The notes beneath the pieces were generated by a model. The model had not been told where the DNA came from. It searched no databases and saw only the letters and a list, made by a program, of their open reading frames with translations. Shown one piece after another: positions 50,459 through 61,508 of a DNA stretch of 64,000 nt. Origin of the DNA: Mrakia gelida (lineage: Eukaryota; Basidiomycota; Tremellomycetes; Cystofilobasidiales; Mrakiaceae); NCBI GenBank assembly GCA_024345305.1, contig BRON01000001.1, positions 1,612,001 through 1,676,000 of the forward strand, given 5' to 3'. The translations under genes and the position numbers were made by a program. Position 1 is the first letter of the stretch; each line of letters opens with the position of its first letter.

Positions 50459-51230
50459 GACGAGAAGAAGGAGGGTGGGTTCGAGGCCACGACTGTTTGC
50501 ATCTTCTCTTCACTCTCTCTTCTGTCGACTAGCAGCTCACCGTCGATTTCTTCTTCGCTTTCGCAGGGAGAAGTCAACGCCCTCGCTGTCGAGTCCGACT
50601 TGACCATCCCCTCTCACGATGTCGACGCCGTTTACGATCGAGCTATCTTGCTGAGCGTCGACGAGGTCACCGAGATTCTGGAGCACGCTTGGATGGAGCA
50701 TCACGACGACCCTAACTTTCCCATGGCTGTAAGAGCTAAGATCGAGGTGAGCTCTCGAACAATCGACTTCCTTCCGCTCCTTCGTTCTCGTCTTGCCTCG
50801 TCGTGCTCACTCCCCCTTCTCTCCTTCTCCTCTCCTCATCCTCCAATGCTTTCTCTCCGGAGACGCCTCGACTCTCGAGAACTACGAGCTCTTGCTGGAG
50901 GAGATGAAGTTCGGTGAACTTCTTAGCTTCCTCCTCGGTCGCGGCTAACCTCTCGTCCGACGCGTCCGCTGACTCGACGCCCTGTCCCTTACCCTTCTTG
51001 CAGAGGCCGCTTTGATTCGATTAGCTTCTACTTACCCTGAGGTCTGAGGTGTTGCTCCCTGGTAGGTTCCCTCATCGACCTCAAGCGAGAAAAGCCGATT
51101 TGAGTCGCGTTGGACGAGAACGAGACGAGACGAGACGCGAGCTGACCTTCCCCTCGCCCTTTCTCCTCGCCGTATAGACTGTATCTGTCTCTTCACCTTG
51201 TCGACAATTAAGGAGACTCAAGTCGCTTCT
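50459..51230 (+). pseudogene. Truncated, internally deleted copy of the OPT transporter
   Basis: Starting at GACGAGAAGAAGGAGGGTGG, this segment repeats the OPT gene from about 42140 (DEKKEGGFEA), introns included. One exon piece of over 120 bases (SVDEVTEILEHAW and neighbours) is identical except for a single base. Decay is clear elsewhere. The donor after the first exon reads GTTTGC instead of GTTCGT, one acceptor changed from CCAG to CCAA (about 50844), and the exon PEVRAVVP now has a TGA (about 51045). At about 51090 the copy jumps from one OPT intron into a much later one (matching about 43670). It continues with the exon of CIWLFNLSTIA, where a TAA follows (about 51207). So about 0.9 kb is missing and no transporter can be made. 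Confidence 0.87.
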
Positions 51231-52000
51231 TGAAAGGAGGCAGCCCGCAAGGGGAAGGCCCTCAACGACGCGACGAGTTGATGCTCGGAAGCGCTCACCT
51301 CGGAAGCGCTCACCTCTCCCTCCTTCCTTCAGAACTTCGAAGGTCAGTCGAGATCCCTCTCCGATGTCTTCATATACCCAAACGGTCTTTGAACTTTTGA
51401 CTGACCTCGTTTCCCCTCCCATTCTCCTCAGCCAGTAGAATTTCAGCGGAGAATTAGGCCGACCTTTTCTTCTCTTCTCCTGCGCCACTCGGTCCAACCG
51501 TTTTCCATGAGCTCTTTTCGTCCAAGCTTTCCTCGGTCGACGATAGGACCTACCTCTGCCTCGTCCAATCCTCTCCCAGCACCTGAGAGGGGTCGTGTGT
51601 GCATCGTCGCGTTCGGCAGCCTTCTGCCAATGGTTCGTTCTCGTCGCCTCGGCTCCCCTCGTCTTTCCCATCGATTCTTTCGCCTTTCCTCCCGCACTAG
51701 GTGAAACATCCATCCTTCGCGTCTCTCAGGAGAGGACTGTTGAGATCTCGACCTAACATGGATCTTCAGCAACTCTCTTCGATCTGCAGAAACGCTTGAC
51801 CGGCTTCGCGTTCTCGTCTCTCACTTTCGCAGATCTCTCTCGCAATCTGATCCCACACGGAGTGGGCCGAGGGAAGAATGCCGAGCCTTTCTAGATTTCG
51901 TGGATTCCCTTCGCCCGTTCCTTCTTTCCCTCAGACGTCCACTCCTCCACCCCTCTTCCTACCCTCGTCCTTCCCTTTCACGACTACTTCACGCTCAACG
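51231..52000. other. Intergenic with intron-like remnants upstream of the BIM1-like gene
   Basis: About 770 bp. A perfect 15-bp tandem repeat lies at 51286-51315. Several CTGACCT...CAG stretches (about 51400-51435) look like leftover introns, but the sequence between them does not match the OPT gene or any family I know. The last 150 bp are C/T-rich and form the promoter and leader of the next gene. Confidence 0.4.
51286..51315 (+). repeat. Perfect 15-bp tandem duplication
   Basis: CGGAAGCGCTCACCT occurs twice head to tail (51286-51300 and 51301-51315). It lies just beyond the recognisable end of the OPT pseudogene and may mark the rearranged border. Confidence 0.85.
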
Positions 52001-53553
52001 ATGCTCTCCCTCTCTCCCATCCTCGCCATCCTCGCCGTCGCTGGCTCTGCCTCAACTCTCGTTATTCGACAGGCTGCTACTGCTGCTCGTGATTTCAGTT
52101 CTCGACTCATCCTTCCTCTCCCGTCCCATTGTCCAATCACGACGCGATTCACCATCGCTGACTGAAAACCTTCCCTCCTCCCCCTCGTTCGCTATCAGCT
52201 TTGAAGATGCAGTGGCCTGTGAGTCCATCCCACCCTTCCTGTCACATCCTATTCCTCTTCTCGTCGTTCTCCCTCCTCCCGCCTCCGTCGAACGAATGCT
52301 CCGTCTTGGCCAATCGCGAGTCGAGAGACCTTCCTGCGCTGACTCTGTCTCTCTTCGTCTCTTCATTCTCCTTCCCCCAGGCTACTCGAGGTAACACCGC
52401 CGATACTCAGTCTATCGGACCCTGCCAGGGATTCGCTGCCAACTCGTCCAAGATCACGGATTTCCCCGTCAGTTCGTCCTTCCTCACCCCCTCTCGTCTT
52501 CCAACCCTCTTCGGCCCCCTCCGCTCCGCCCAAACGAGTCTCACGCTGACTCCGCATCCTTCGCGTCTTGTTCTTCCTTCTCCCAACAGCTGGTGGCAAG
52601 CTCGCCTTCACTCAAACTGGAGTTATCGACGACGTCCAGATCTCGTTCGCTGCTTTGGCTTCCGTCTCGGATGTTAGCATCCAGAGCTCTTTCCAGGTAT
52701 GTCTCACCTTCTTTCCTTCCCATCATCTTGTTTCCGCTCAGTCCCAAGCCTCGTTCGCTGACTCGTTCCTCCTCCTCGTCGCCTTCCCGCCTCGCGTCGC
52801 AGGATCTTCTCCCTGAGGTCGACGAAGCTCTCGTTGGCCACCACTGTTATTTGGCACCAAACTTCGAGTCTTTCGGAACTCAGGTCGGTCAGAACGTCAC
52901 CATCCAAGTCGAATACACAAATCCCACCACGGGACGAACTGGTTACGAGGCGAGTTCAACGCGTCCCTCCTTCTTCGTTTCGTCCGCTTTCTCTTCAAGA
53001 AGAGCGCTGACTCCTTCCTCCCCCCTCTTCGACCATTCAATTCCTCCCTCCAGTGCGCTGATGTTCACCTCGTCGAAGTCGCTGCCTTCACCGCTACCGT
53101 TTCCCTCTGGCGAGTCGCTTTTCGAAACTCGTCGCGTCTCTGCTTCTTCGCTGACCCTTCTTCCCTCCTCCCTCTTCTTGCTCAATCTCAGCTTCAACGC
53201 CACCGTCGGAGAGCTCACTCCTACCGCCGAGTCCAACGCTACCTCTACCTCGAACTCCACCGCCTCCAACACCGCGACCGTCGACGAGGGTGGACTCTCG
53301 AACGCTGCTGCTGGAGGAATCGGAGCTTCAGTCGGAATCATCTTCACCTTGGCCGTCGTCGCTCTCATCCTCGCTGCTCTCTACAAGTCTGGATCCGTCC
53401 TCTTCGGCAAGAAGGCCGTCGCTGCTCAGCACGTCCAGAAGGTAAGGCGACGCATTCTCGTTCTTCCCTCTTTCTTTCGCGTCGACTCTCTCCCGCTGAC
53501 CACGTCCCTCACTCAACTCGATTCAGCTCTCCTCCGAAGTCGAGTCCAACTAG
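52001..53553 (+). CDS. BIM1/X325-like cell-surface protein with C-terminal membrane anchor
   Basis: X325/BIM1 proteins are LPMO-like folds that take up copper at the fungal surface. The start gives a signal peptide (MLSLSPILAILAVAGSASTL). A 20-nt micro-exon adds PLKMQWP, then ATRGNTADTQ, GPCQGFAANSSKITDFP, GGKLAFTQTGVIDDVQISF, DEALVGHHCYLAP, VGQNVTIQVEY and YECADVHLVEV. The PCxGF...FP...GG...C...YxCADV pattern is that of the family. After a Ser/Thr/Asn-rich stalk comes a hydrophobic segment (ASVGIIFTLAVVALILAALY) and a basic cytosolic tail ending LSSEVESN at TAG 53551-53553. So it is type I membrane-anchored rather than GPI-linked. The N-terminal His ligand expected after the signal peptide is not seen. 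About seven introns are present. Confidence 0.77.
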
Positions 53554-53850
53554 ACATCTCTTTCTCTCGCTCAGCTTGGGGAGGACGAGGACGGGAAGCC
53601 GGGCGGCTGAAGGTCGCGCGGTTTGACGACGATGGTTTCCGCTTTAAGTTTTGCTCTCTTTTCTTTTAGGATCAGTTTCAAGCCTCTTCTTCATCATGAC
53701 CTTCTACACTTTATCAACCTCGTCGCGTTTTGGATCCGAAAGAGAGCTCAGGTCGGCGAGTCAGTTAGAGCGTCTAGTTTTCGAGAGGTCAGCTTCAACC
53801 TCCCCTCCTCCTCCTTCCCCTTCAACGTCCTCGCCCACCTCATCTCAGTC
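53554..53850. other. Intergenic: BIM1-like 3' UTR and MFS promoter
   Basis: About 300 bp between two + strand genes. The first part is the 3' UTR of the BIM1-like gene; T-rich patches near 53650-53720 may carry its polyadenylation signal. A frame open from about 53650 is not supported. Confidence 0.4.
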
Positions 53851-56527
53851 ATGCCCAAGCTATCTGCATCCTCACGGCCCTCTTCAAACTCGGAGATGGA
53901 ACTCGGCGTCCTCCCTCACCTCTCACAGCTCGAGGAGTCGAATCAATCATCGTTCGCGGGCGCCAATGTTGAGCTCGACGGATCCCTTCCTCCTTCCTCT
54001 GCACCTTCGTCTCGCTCCCCTTCCCCAACTCACGCTCCAGCAACCGACTCAAACGATAATCAAGGATCATCGGCACTACCTTCGAGATACTCTCGCTCTC
54101 CGTCGCCCTCACGAGTCGTTCCAGCTCTGCCGCCGACGGATCGAGGACGAGCTGCCTACCTCTTTCTGTTCTGTTCCTTCCTCGCTGAGACGCTGGTGTG
54201 AGTCGGTTCACCCCGACCTCGATCGATCCTCTGCATGTCTAACTCCCCTCTCTCTGATTTTCTGGTGCTGAAGATGGGGACTGCCGTTCTCGTACGCAAT
54301 CTTTCAAGACGTGAGCTTCTCTTTTCCCTCGTCTTCGACGCGGCTCACTTCCCTTCACAACCTCCTGCTCCGTCGCGAGTTCTATCACTGACAGACTCTT
54401 CTTCTATAGTACTACATCGCTGGTCCCTTCCCCAACGACCCTGGACTGGTGACGCTCACTGGAACTCTAACGAGTGTTCGTTCCTTCTCTCTTCTCGCCG
54501 TCGCACAAACATCGCTCTGACCGCTTCTCGCTCGCCTTTCCGTCTCGACAGGGGATCGGATTTATGTCAGGCGCAGTGCGTGAGTACATAGTTTCTCTCT
54601 CGTCGACGTAGAGGCAGCCTTAGCGCGTTTCGCATGCTTTCTCGCTGACTTCTTGCCGTCGTCGACTCTACCTTCGTTCTTCCTTCGTTTGCCAGTCTTT
54701 CCCATCTTAGAAAAGAAGTGAGCCCTTCCCATTCTCTTTGACCTGAGAGATGGATACTTACGGATCCATTCTGCTTTGTCCACTAGGCCGGAGTGGCGAC
54801 GTCCTTCTCTGTACTTGGGCTTCGTGATTATGGTGGGAGGTTGCATCGGCTCGGCCTTCGCAAGATCTGTGAGTCTCTCTCTCCGTTAACTCGTCCGAAG
54901 AGGAGCTGACTCGGTTCTCGACTCTGTTATCTAGGCTGGAATGCTGGTCCTGACCCAAGGAATCCTGTACTCGACTGGAGGATGTGAGACCAAACTCGAA
55001 CTCTTGAACGCGACCGAACCATCGAGCTGATTCACCGTTTTCTCTTGTTTCGAAGCCATTCTCTACGCTCCCATCATCTCCTATCTTCACGAGTGGTTCC
55101 TGACGCGAACGGGCTTCGCCTACGGAGTTCTCACAGCAGGGACGTCCATCGCTGGAATCGTCTTCCCCTTCATCCTCTCGGCCGGTCTGCAGCGGTACGG
55201 GTCGAAAGGGACGCTTTGGGTGCTGGTACGTCCATCACTTGACTCCCAATGGAGTGCGGCGCTCCTCACTCTTCGATTCTCGTACTGAATCGCTCTCTCT
55301 CTCTCTCGCGTCGACGACAGGGTATCGCTCTCTTCTTTCTCGTCGGCGCCCTCCTTCCCTTCCTCAAAGGGCGAATCCCCGAGCCGTCTAGAAAGACTCG
55401 ACGCGAGCGACCAAGACACGAGTCCCCGAACTTCGACTACTCTTTTGTCAAGAAGAAGGTCTTCTGGGTTCTCTTCGCTGTGAGTTTTGCCGACGATACG
55501 AGGAGGGATCGAGACGCGTCGAAAGAGGGATCCTCGTTCTGACCTCCTTCTTTCTTCGACGGTTTCTTTCCACAGGGAAATCTCGTTCAATCTCTGGGAC
55601 ACTTCTTGCCGACGATTTGTGAGTGGACATACCTCGAAATGGAATGGAGCAGCGCGTCTGGATAACGACCTCGACTCATCTCGACCCTGAACTGACCTCT
55701 CCTTTCTGTTCTTACTCGCCACCACCAGACGCTGCCGTCTACGCCTCCAAAGTCGACCCCAACAGCACCTCTCTAGGAACCTACTCCCTCGCTCTCATCA
55801 ATCGTTCGTCCAGCCTGCATCTCGTTCATACCCTCGTCCTCTTTCTTCGCCCTTCAGCTCATCTCCCTTCCCTGCTTTCTTCCTCTCTTCCCAGTCACCG
55901 CCGCCATCTCCCGAGTCGGCTTTGGTATCCTAGTCGACGCCAACCCACGGTTCACCGTCCCGCTCATCCTCCTCTCCTGCTTCGGATCAGGAATCACAGT
56001 CTTCCTCATCTGGGGACTCGCGGCTGGAACTCCGCCTGGTTTGCTCGTCTTCGGGACCATCTATGGGATCTTCTCAGGAGGGTTCTCCTCTCTGTGGGCG
56101 GGAATGATTCGTCAGGTTGGAAGTGAGTCGACCGTTTCGTCTCGTTGCGTTTCCCTTCGTCGACTCGACGCGAACTGACTTGGCTTTCTTCGTCTCATTT
56201 TCATCGGCAGCTGAATCCCCAGCTCAGGCAGCAACTCTGTTCGGGATCTTTTCCTTCGGAAGGGGACTAGGGAACGTCGTCGTGGCTCCCGTTCGTCCTG
56301 CATCTTCCTCCCTTCTCTCTTCCGTCCTCGACGCGTGGTTCTGACTTCCTCGACTCCAGATCTCCACCGCTCTCCTCACCGCCGCACCTCTGAAGAACTA
56401 CGGTCTCGGCTCCTTCGGACCTTTGATCATCTTCTCCGGCTCAACGCTGGTGGTGAGCGGCGTGATCGCTGGGTCGGCGGGAGGGTGGAAGTTGAGAAGG
56501 ACAAGGACGGAGGGAAGAAGCGATTGA
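53851..56527 (+). CDS. MFS transporter, monocarboxylate (MCH)-like
   Basis: Twelve-helix carrier of the MCT/MCH group (monocarboxylates, riboflavin and similar). Start MPKLSASSRPSSNSEMELGV at 53851, a long cytosolic Ser/Pro-rich N-terminus, then LPPTDRGRAAYLFLFCSFLA and WGLPFSYAIFQDYY, the typical first helix and D/YG-like motif. Later segments are GTLTSGIGFMSGAV, YLGFVIMVGGCIGSAFARS, LTQGILYSTGGSILYAP and LHEWFLTRTGFAYGVLTAG (the conserved W-F-x-x-R-G/T-A-x-G motif). GIVFPFILSAGL, KKVFWVLFAGNLVQSLGHF, ISRVGFGILVDANPRFTVP and FSFGRGLGNVVVAPI follow. The tail is short and basic, ending RRTRTEGRSD at TGA 56525-56527. More than ten introns are present. The substrate cannot be assigned. Confidence 0.88.
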
Positions 56528-56900
56528 TGTGACCTTGTTTCTTGCTGTGTCGGTCGCGCAACGAAGAAGCGGGTATGCAAAGTGAGATCTGAGTATCGCT
56601 ATGTAGGCGAGCAAAAGACGGGGGTATAGACGCGACCGAGGAGACGAAGAGAACGAAAACGAAGGCTGATCCGCGAACTTTGTGATGAAGAGTGTACAGT
56701 AGAGTAGACGATTCCGATTCCATCAACCAGCTGACCGAAAAAAAAAAGTGAACGAGGGCCCAAAAATGAGAGAGATATGCGGATGCTAAGAGAAGAAGAA
56801 GAAGAGGGGGAGAGCAAGCCGAAGCGAAGCGAGTCGTCTCGAACCGCCGTGGAGCCTCCTCCACTGAGCGAACGAGGGAAGACGGATGGTGTTGACCAGA
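56528..56900. other. Intergenic between convergent genes
   Basis: About 370 bp holding the 3' UTRs of the MFS and GT32 genes. It contains an A9-10 run at about 56739-56748 and a purine-rich AAGAAGAAGAAG stretch near 56790-56805, which is probably 3' UTR of the GT32 gene in antisense. No coding frame is supported. Confidence 0.45.
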
Positions 56901-58993
56901 TCACCAGGAGTGCTGTTCGACGCAAAGAGGAGGAGGGAGAGAGTTTGTCAGTGTTCGGCGACGGGAGAGGAAGAAGAGGGGAGAGTAAGACGAAACGGAG
57001 CGACTCACCTTCCAAAACGAGATCACGTAGGATTCGGGGAGGAGAGCTCGGCACATTTTAGCGTTGAACTCGATGGATCGAGCCCAGCAGAGACATTCCT
57101 GCATTTCGGATCGCCAGTCCCACCTGCAGAAACGAGGGAGAGAATGCAACGGAGGGAAAGGGAGTCAGCTCGAATTCGTTTGACGTTTCGACGCGTCTTC
57201 GCTTCCTCTCTCCTCCGTCTCGACCTGAAGCAGATCCACCTCCTCTCCCTCCTCCTTCCACACTTCCAACCTCAACGGTTCCAGCAAGGCGAGAGAAAGG
57301 CCGACCTACGAATAAGGATAAGCCACATTCGGCTCCAGCACCACCACCTTCCCCTTCTTCCCACTCCCACCCCAGATGTTCCACCAATCCTCGCTCTCCT
57401 TCAGCGCCACCGGTCCAGTCAGATGCTCCGGGTCGGTGGTCTTGAGTTTGCCTTCCTTGTGGGCGACGACGGCTCGAGCAACGGGACCTTCGAGCCAGAA
57501 GGGGTGACCTGGCGAGGAGGCCATGAAGGCGTTGGGGATGGCGTGGGAGTCGTAGGTGAAGGTCTCCATGCGACCAAGGAAGGCGATGGGATCGGGGGTG
57601 ATGGAGGGAGGGGAGAGATGGTTGAAGAGAGGGTGGAGAGGACGGTAGGCTTGGGAGTCTGCCCAGGCGGACGAAGGAAGGGAGAAGACGCGTCAGGTTT
57701 GAGGGCGAGGGAGGGGAGCGGAGGGTTGGAGACCCGGAATAAGAGGGTGAGAGTGCGTGAGAGTAAGAGGAACGTACCAAGATCAGAGTAGATTCCTCCG
57801 AAAGCATGCCTGTTGGAACGAGAAGAGCGAGACGAAAGCGAAACGACGACGCGTGAGTTGAACGTCCCTCCTTCCTCCTCCACCTCCTCACTCGTCCGGC
57901 AGCCCTCTCCACCCATCAGCCACATCGCACTCACATATACAGATTCCTGATTAGATCCGCCCTGAAGATCTCCCCGCCCAGCGCCTCGTAAACTGGCAGC
58001 AGCTCGGGATACCCTACCTCGACGAGCCTCCTGTTGTCCGTGTCGTTCCAGAGCACCCACCTCGACTCGGGGTAGGTCTCCCTCCAGCTCTGAATCATGG
58101 GCTCGTACAGGGGTGGAGGGTCGTGGGATTTCCAGGACTGGTGGATGAGATGAGGGACGGAGTGATGAGGAGGGTAGGCGAAGGGCAGGGTTGGGTGTTC
58201 GTGGTGATTTGGCGAGAGAGGGACGGAGTTCGGGGAGGCGATGCGAAGGGCTAGGGATTGAAGGAGGATGGAAGGGGAGAGGGAGGGAGCTAAGGGTTTG
58301 GAGTTCGGTGTTGATGAGGAGGACTGAGAGAAAGGAAAGAGAAGAGGCGGAGGACAAGGAGGGAGGGGAGGGACGAGTGAGCTTAAAGTTCATGCGACGA
58401 AGACGACAGGGACAAGGTCTGGAGGAGCGAGGGGGCGAGAGGAGATGGATATATAGATGCCTGTACATCTATAGAGGTCCTCTCCTACATCTCGGGTATC
58501 GCCTGCAGCAGGAGAATCTGCAGATCCGGATCCGACTGCGAAATCGAACGAGCTCACCTTCGATCCTCCTCCTTCCTGCTCCAGCTCCTTCTCCTCCTCC
58601 TCTTCGTCCTTCTTGAGCGCGTCCTTAAAGACCTGGAGACCCTTCAGCGATCCACAGAACTCCTTGTGCTTGTCCGAGTTGGCATCGAAGACGTAGGGGG
58701 AGTAGTCGAAGGTGGCCTTCTGTGGACTGGAGAATCCGCTCGACGAAGACCTCGAAGACCTCGACGACGATGAGCTTGAGGATGGACGACCGAGGGCGGA
58801 GAGGAGGAGGAAGAGAGTTGGAACCACGCAGGCGAGGATGAGAAGGGACCGTTTAGGGGAAGCAGCGTACTGGAGGGAAGCGACAAGAGGAGGGGAGGCG
58901 AGAGAAGGAGGTCAGCTCACGTTCCCTTCCCTTCCTTCATTAAGCCGTTTCGTTCTGAACGGGACTCACAGAGGATAACGACGGAAGGCGCAT
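56901..58993 (-). CDS. OCH1-like GT32 glycosyltransferase with DXD motif
   Basis: Golgi mannosyl- or galactosyl-type transferase. A short first exon (MRLPSLSS, ATG 58993) splices to YAASPKRSLLILACVVPTLF, giving a type II signal anchor, then a Ser-rich stem and an acidic helix (KKDEEEEEKELEQEGGGSK). The catalytic domain reads VPHLIHQSWKSHDPPPLYE, SWRETYPESRWVLWNDTDN, YEALGGEIFRADLIRN and HAFGGIYSDL, with the final Asp-Ser of the DXD (SDLDS) supplied across an intron. AFLGRMETFTYDSHAIPNAF, MASSPGHPFW, LTGPVAL and WDWRSEMQECLC follow. It closes ESYVISFWKHSW at stop 56901-56903; ending in an aromatic-x-x-SW is usual for GT32. About seven introns are present. The exact linkage formed is unknown. 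Confidence 0.85.
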
Positions 58994-59948
58994 ACGGCCA
59001 AGAATCAACGAGGCGATGAAGGCGATTAGAGGGAGGGTATAGAGGGAGGAAGAAGGGCTCTAGCTGGCAAGCATGGGTCGTCGAAGGAGTTGGGGGACAG
59101 GGAAGGAAGCACGAGAGCTCGACACGTCGGACAGAGAGACGCCGCGGACAACGCAGCTTGTCACCCAAATCTACTAAGAAAAAGGGGCAGATTTTTAGTC
59201 GAGGTGTAGAGCGGACCCCCCCGCTTCAGGATGGTCAGCTTTTCGAGCGAAAGAGAACGAAAATCTGGCGAGAAAGAGGGGCGGAAGAGGAGCAGGGCGT
59301 CGGACTCCGCCTCGAACGACTTCCCTGTTTGTCCGCTCTTCTTCCTCTCCTCCCAACCCACCCTCATCTCGCAACGCGATACGCTTCCTCGTTCACCATC
59401 TCGCCAGCTCTCTTCGTAGACCTCGGACGCTCTCAATGGTCAACTCGACTCCTCCTCGTTCGAACTCTCCCTCCCTTTCAACCTCACCCCCCTCCCAAAC
59501 TCTGCTTCGTTTCACTCGATCTCTCCCCTCTCCCATGCTTCGCCGAGAATCAACAAACCTCGTTCACGTCTGAAGCGGGCCTGAAAATCTGATTGAGTCT
59601 AAATACAGCTCCCTCTGGTGCAGATCTCTTCAAAAGGCTCGCCCTCCATCCTTCGACGCTTCGACTCTCGCCTTCCTCTCCCCTCGTTCCCTTCGCCCTC
59701 CTCTTCCACGTCCCACCAAGCTCTTCCCAAGATGCACAGCTATCCCCACCTAAGCCCAGGCTTCGATGATTGCCAGGAGTGGAAGGACCCAACTTTCAGC
59801 GTTGAATGAAGATCATCATCAGAAGGCCAAGGGATCGTGTTTCACCTCGACGACCTCGGACGACCTGTTCGTTCTCGACTTTCAGAGCTCAGCCTCCTTT
59901 CAAAAAGGGATCTAGACTCTCGCTTCGTTTCTCCCATCAACCACCATC
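58994..59948. promoter_or_regulatory. Divergent upstream region of the GT32 and GPI-protein genes
   Basis: About 950 bp between two diverging start codons. A frame from about 59158 to 59592 is Ser/Arg-rich and unsupported. GA-rich sequence near 59030-59060 adjoins the GT32 start; from about 59440 on the + strand is C/T-rich and leads to the GPI-protein start, a usual leader composition here. No element or RNA gene is seen. Confidence 0.4.
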
Positions 59949-61086
59949 ATGCCTTCCTTCCACTCCACCACCGTTTTGGCCCTTCTCAGCTCAGCTCTCG
60001 TCGCTTCAGCTGGTTCGTTTTCTCTTTCTCTCTCTCCCTCTCTCGCGTCCCTCCACCTCTCCTCCCTGACCTCCTTCTTGCTTCATCCTCCTCGCTCCAC
60101 CTCAGCCGTCCTCCCCAATGGGTCTCCCGCCTCGAACATCATCTCTGTCCTCCGTCGACAGACCGACACCATCGCTGGACTCGCCATCCCCGAGCTCTGT
60201 TCCGCTGGCTGCCAATCGACGCTGCCAATCTACAACAGCTGCGTCGCGAACGACCAGGCAGGCTGTTTGACGGTCTGCGAGAGCGGGAGGCTGGACGAGC
60301 TCATCAGGTGTGCGAACTGTATCTACAGTGAGTTTTTCGCGTTCGTTTGGGGAGGAAGGTTCGAAGGAGGGAGGTTCGCGCTCGCCTTGGAACGCTCGAG
60401 CTGACCTTGGTTTCTGTCCGTTTCGCCACAGTCAACGGAGACAGGACGCTCGTGAGCGAGCAACAGCATGATTACGTCGAGGATCAGTTGGATAACATCG
60501 TGCGTTTCCTGCCACTCGAAGCTCTCGGTCCTTAGTCTAATCGATCGTCGCTGACTCTTTCGCTCTCTTGCCTTTTCGTCTTCTTCCTTCTCGCAGGATA
60601 ACATCTGCGAGGCACTCGTTCGAAACTTCGATACCACCGTTGACTTTATCGACTACGAGGAGTGAGTCGAGTCCTTCCTCGCCTCCCCATCTCCCATCAC
60701 TCTTCTCTTCTTCGTCTCTCGTCTCGACGCGACCTGTTCGCTGACCTTCCCTCCTCCTCTTCTTCTCTCTACCCCCCCCCCCCCCCCCTCTCCTTTCCAG
60801 CATCGGATGGAACTACACCTCCTCCGTCTCCGGAGGCTTGCAATCCACCACTGCTTTCGTCCAAACCGGTACCACCACCGCTGCTGGAGCTGCATCGACC
60901 ACGGGAGCCGTCGTCCCAACCACCACCCCTACCACCCCCTTCGCTTCCGTCACCACCTCAGCCGCGGCGGCTAGCTCTACTACGGCTGCTGCCGGAGGAT
61001 CCACTGGGGCTGGCTCCAGGACTAACACCGTCGGAGGAGCGATGGGACTCGTTGGATTGGTGACCTCGGTTGCTCTTTTCGTTTAG
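59949..61086 (+). CDS. Small Cys-rich GPI-anchored cell-surface protein
   Basis: ATG 59949 opens a signal peptide (MPSFHSTTVLALLSSALVASA). The mature part has spaced cysteines: IPELCSAGCQST, YNSCVAND, GCLTVCESG, CANCIY and, later, NICEALVRNF. Then comes a Thr/Ser/Ala-rich stalk (TTTPTTPFASVTTSAAAASS). The C-terminus, GGAMGLVGLVTSVALFV at TAG 61084-61086, is a typical GPI-attachment signal (small residues, then a hydrophobic end without a basic tail). The cysteine pattern is not that of CFEM; I do not recognise a family. A wall or plasma-membrane surface role is inferred. Five introns are present; one carries a 17-C homopolymer just before its acceptor. Confidence 0.75.
60772..60788 (+). repeat. 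Poly(C) run of 17 in an intron
   Basis: Seventeen consecutive C residues in the pyrimidine tract of the last intron of the GPI-protein gene, about 13 nt before the CCAG acceptor. Homopolymers of this size are error-prone in sequencing and variable in vivo. Confidence 0.85.
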
Positions 61087-61508
61087 ACGGCCGTGTAGTT
61101 TCGCTCGAAGAAGCTCAGCTCTTATCTCTCCCTCTCAGTGTATCGATATATCTATGCTCACTTTCCTGTACCCAGATCTTCTCTCCCTTTCCTCTTCGCT
61201 TCGCTCTCGATCGAGTGAACTCAGCGACGCGTCGATCTTTGGATTCGACGCGTCTTCCTCTTCCTCCCTTTCACTCACAGATTTGACCTTCCTCTCCGAG
61301 AACGCCTCCGGAGATCTCTCTCCTCTCTCCTCTCTCCGAGCTCATCGCCCAGCCACCCTTCGGAGAAGCAGACAAATCTTCTCGGTCAATCCGAGTCAGC
61401 CAAGCTCGGCGTTCCTCTTCCTCTCCGCCACCTCCCTTCACTTCACCTCACCCACCCTTTCTCCCTTCTTCCTCACCACCAACCACCACCACAGTCAATT
61501 CACCAACA
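61087..61508. other. Intergenic: GPI-protein 3' UTR and promoter of the next ORF
   Basis: About 420 bp. C/T-rich throughout, with two ACGCGTC motifs close together (about 61226 and 61247) and a CCACCACCA-rich leader right before the next ATG. No coding frame is supported. Confidence 0.4.

Noticed and set aside
57419..58468. Minus-strand Pro/Ser-rich frame of 349 codons
   Set aside because: Overlaps GT32 in a different frame and crosses its introns; the GT32 frame has the DXD and HQSW motifs.
59158..59592. + strand frame of 144 codons starting MSPKSTKKKGQ
   Set aside because: No homology, no splice pattern, in a promoter region; kept only as intergenic.
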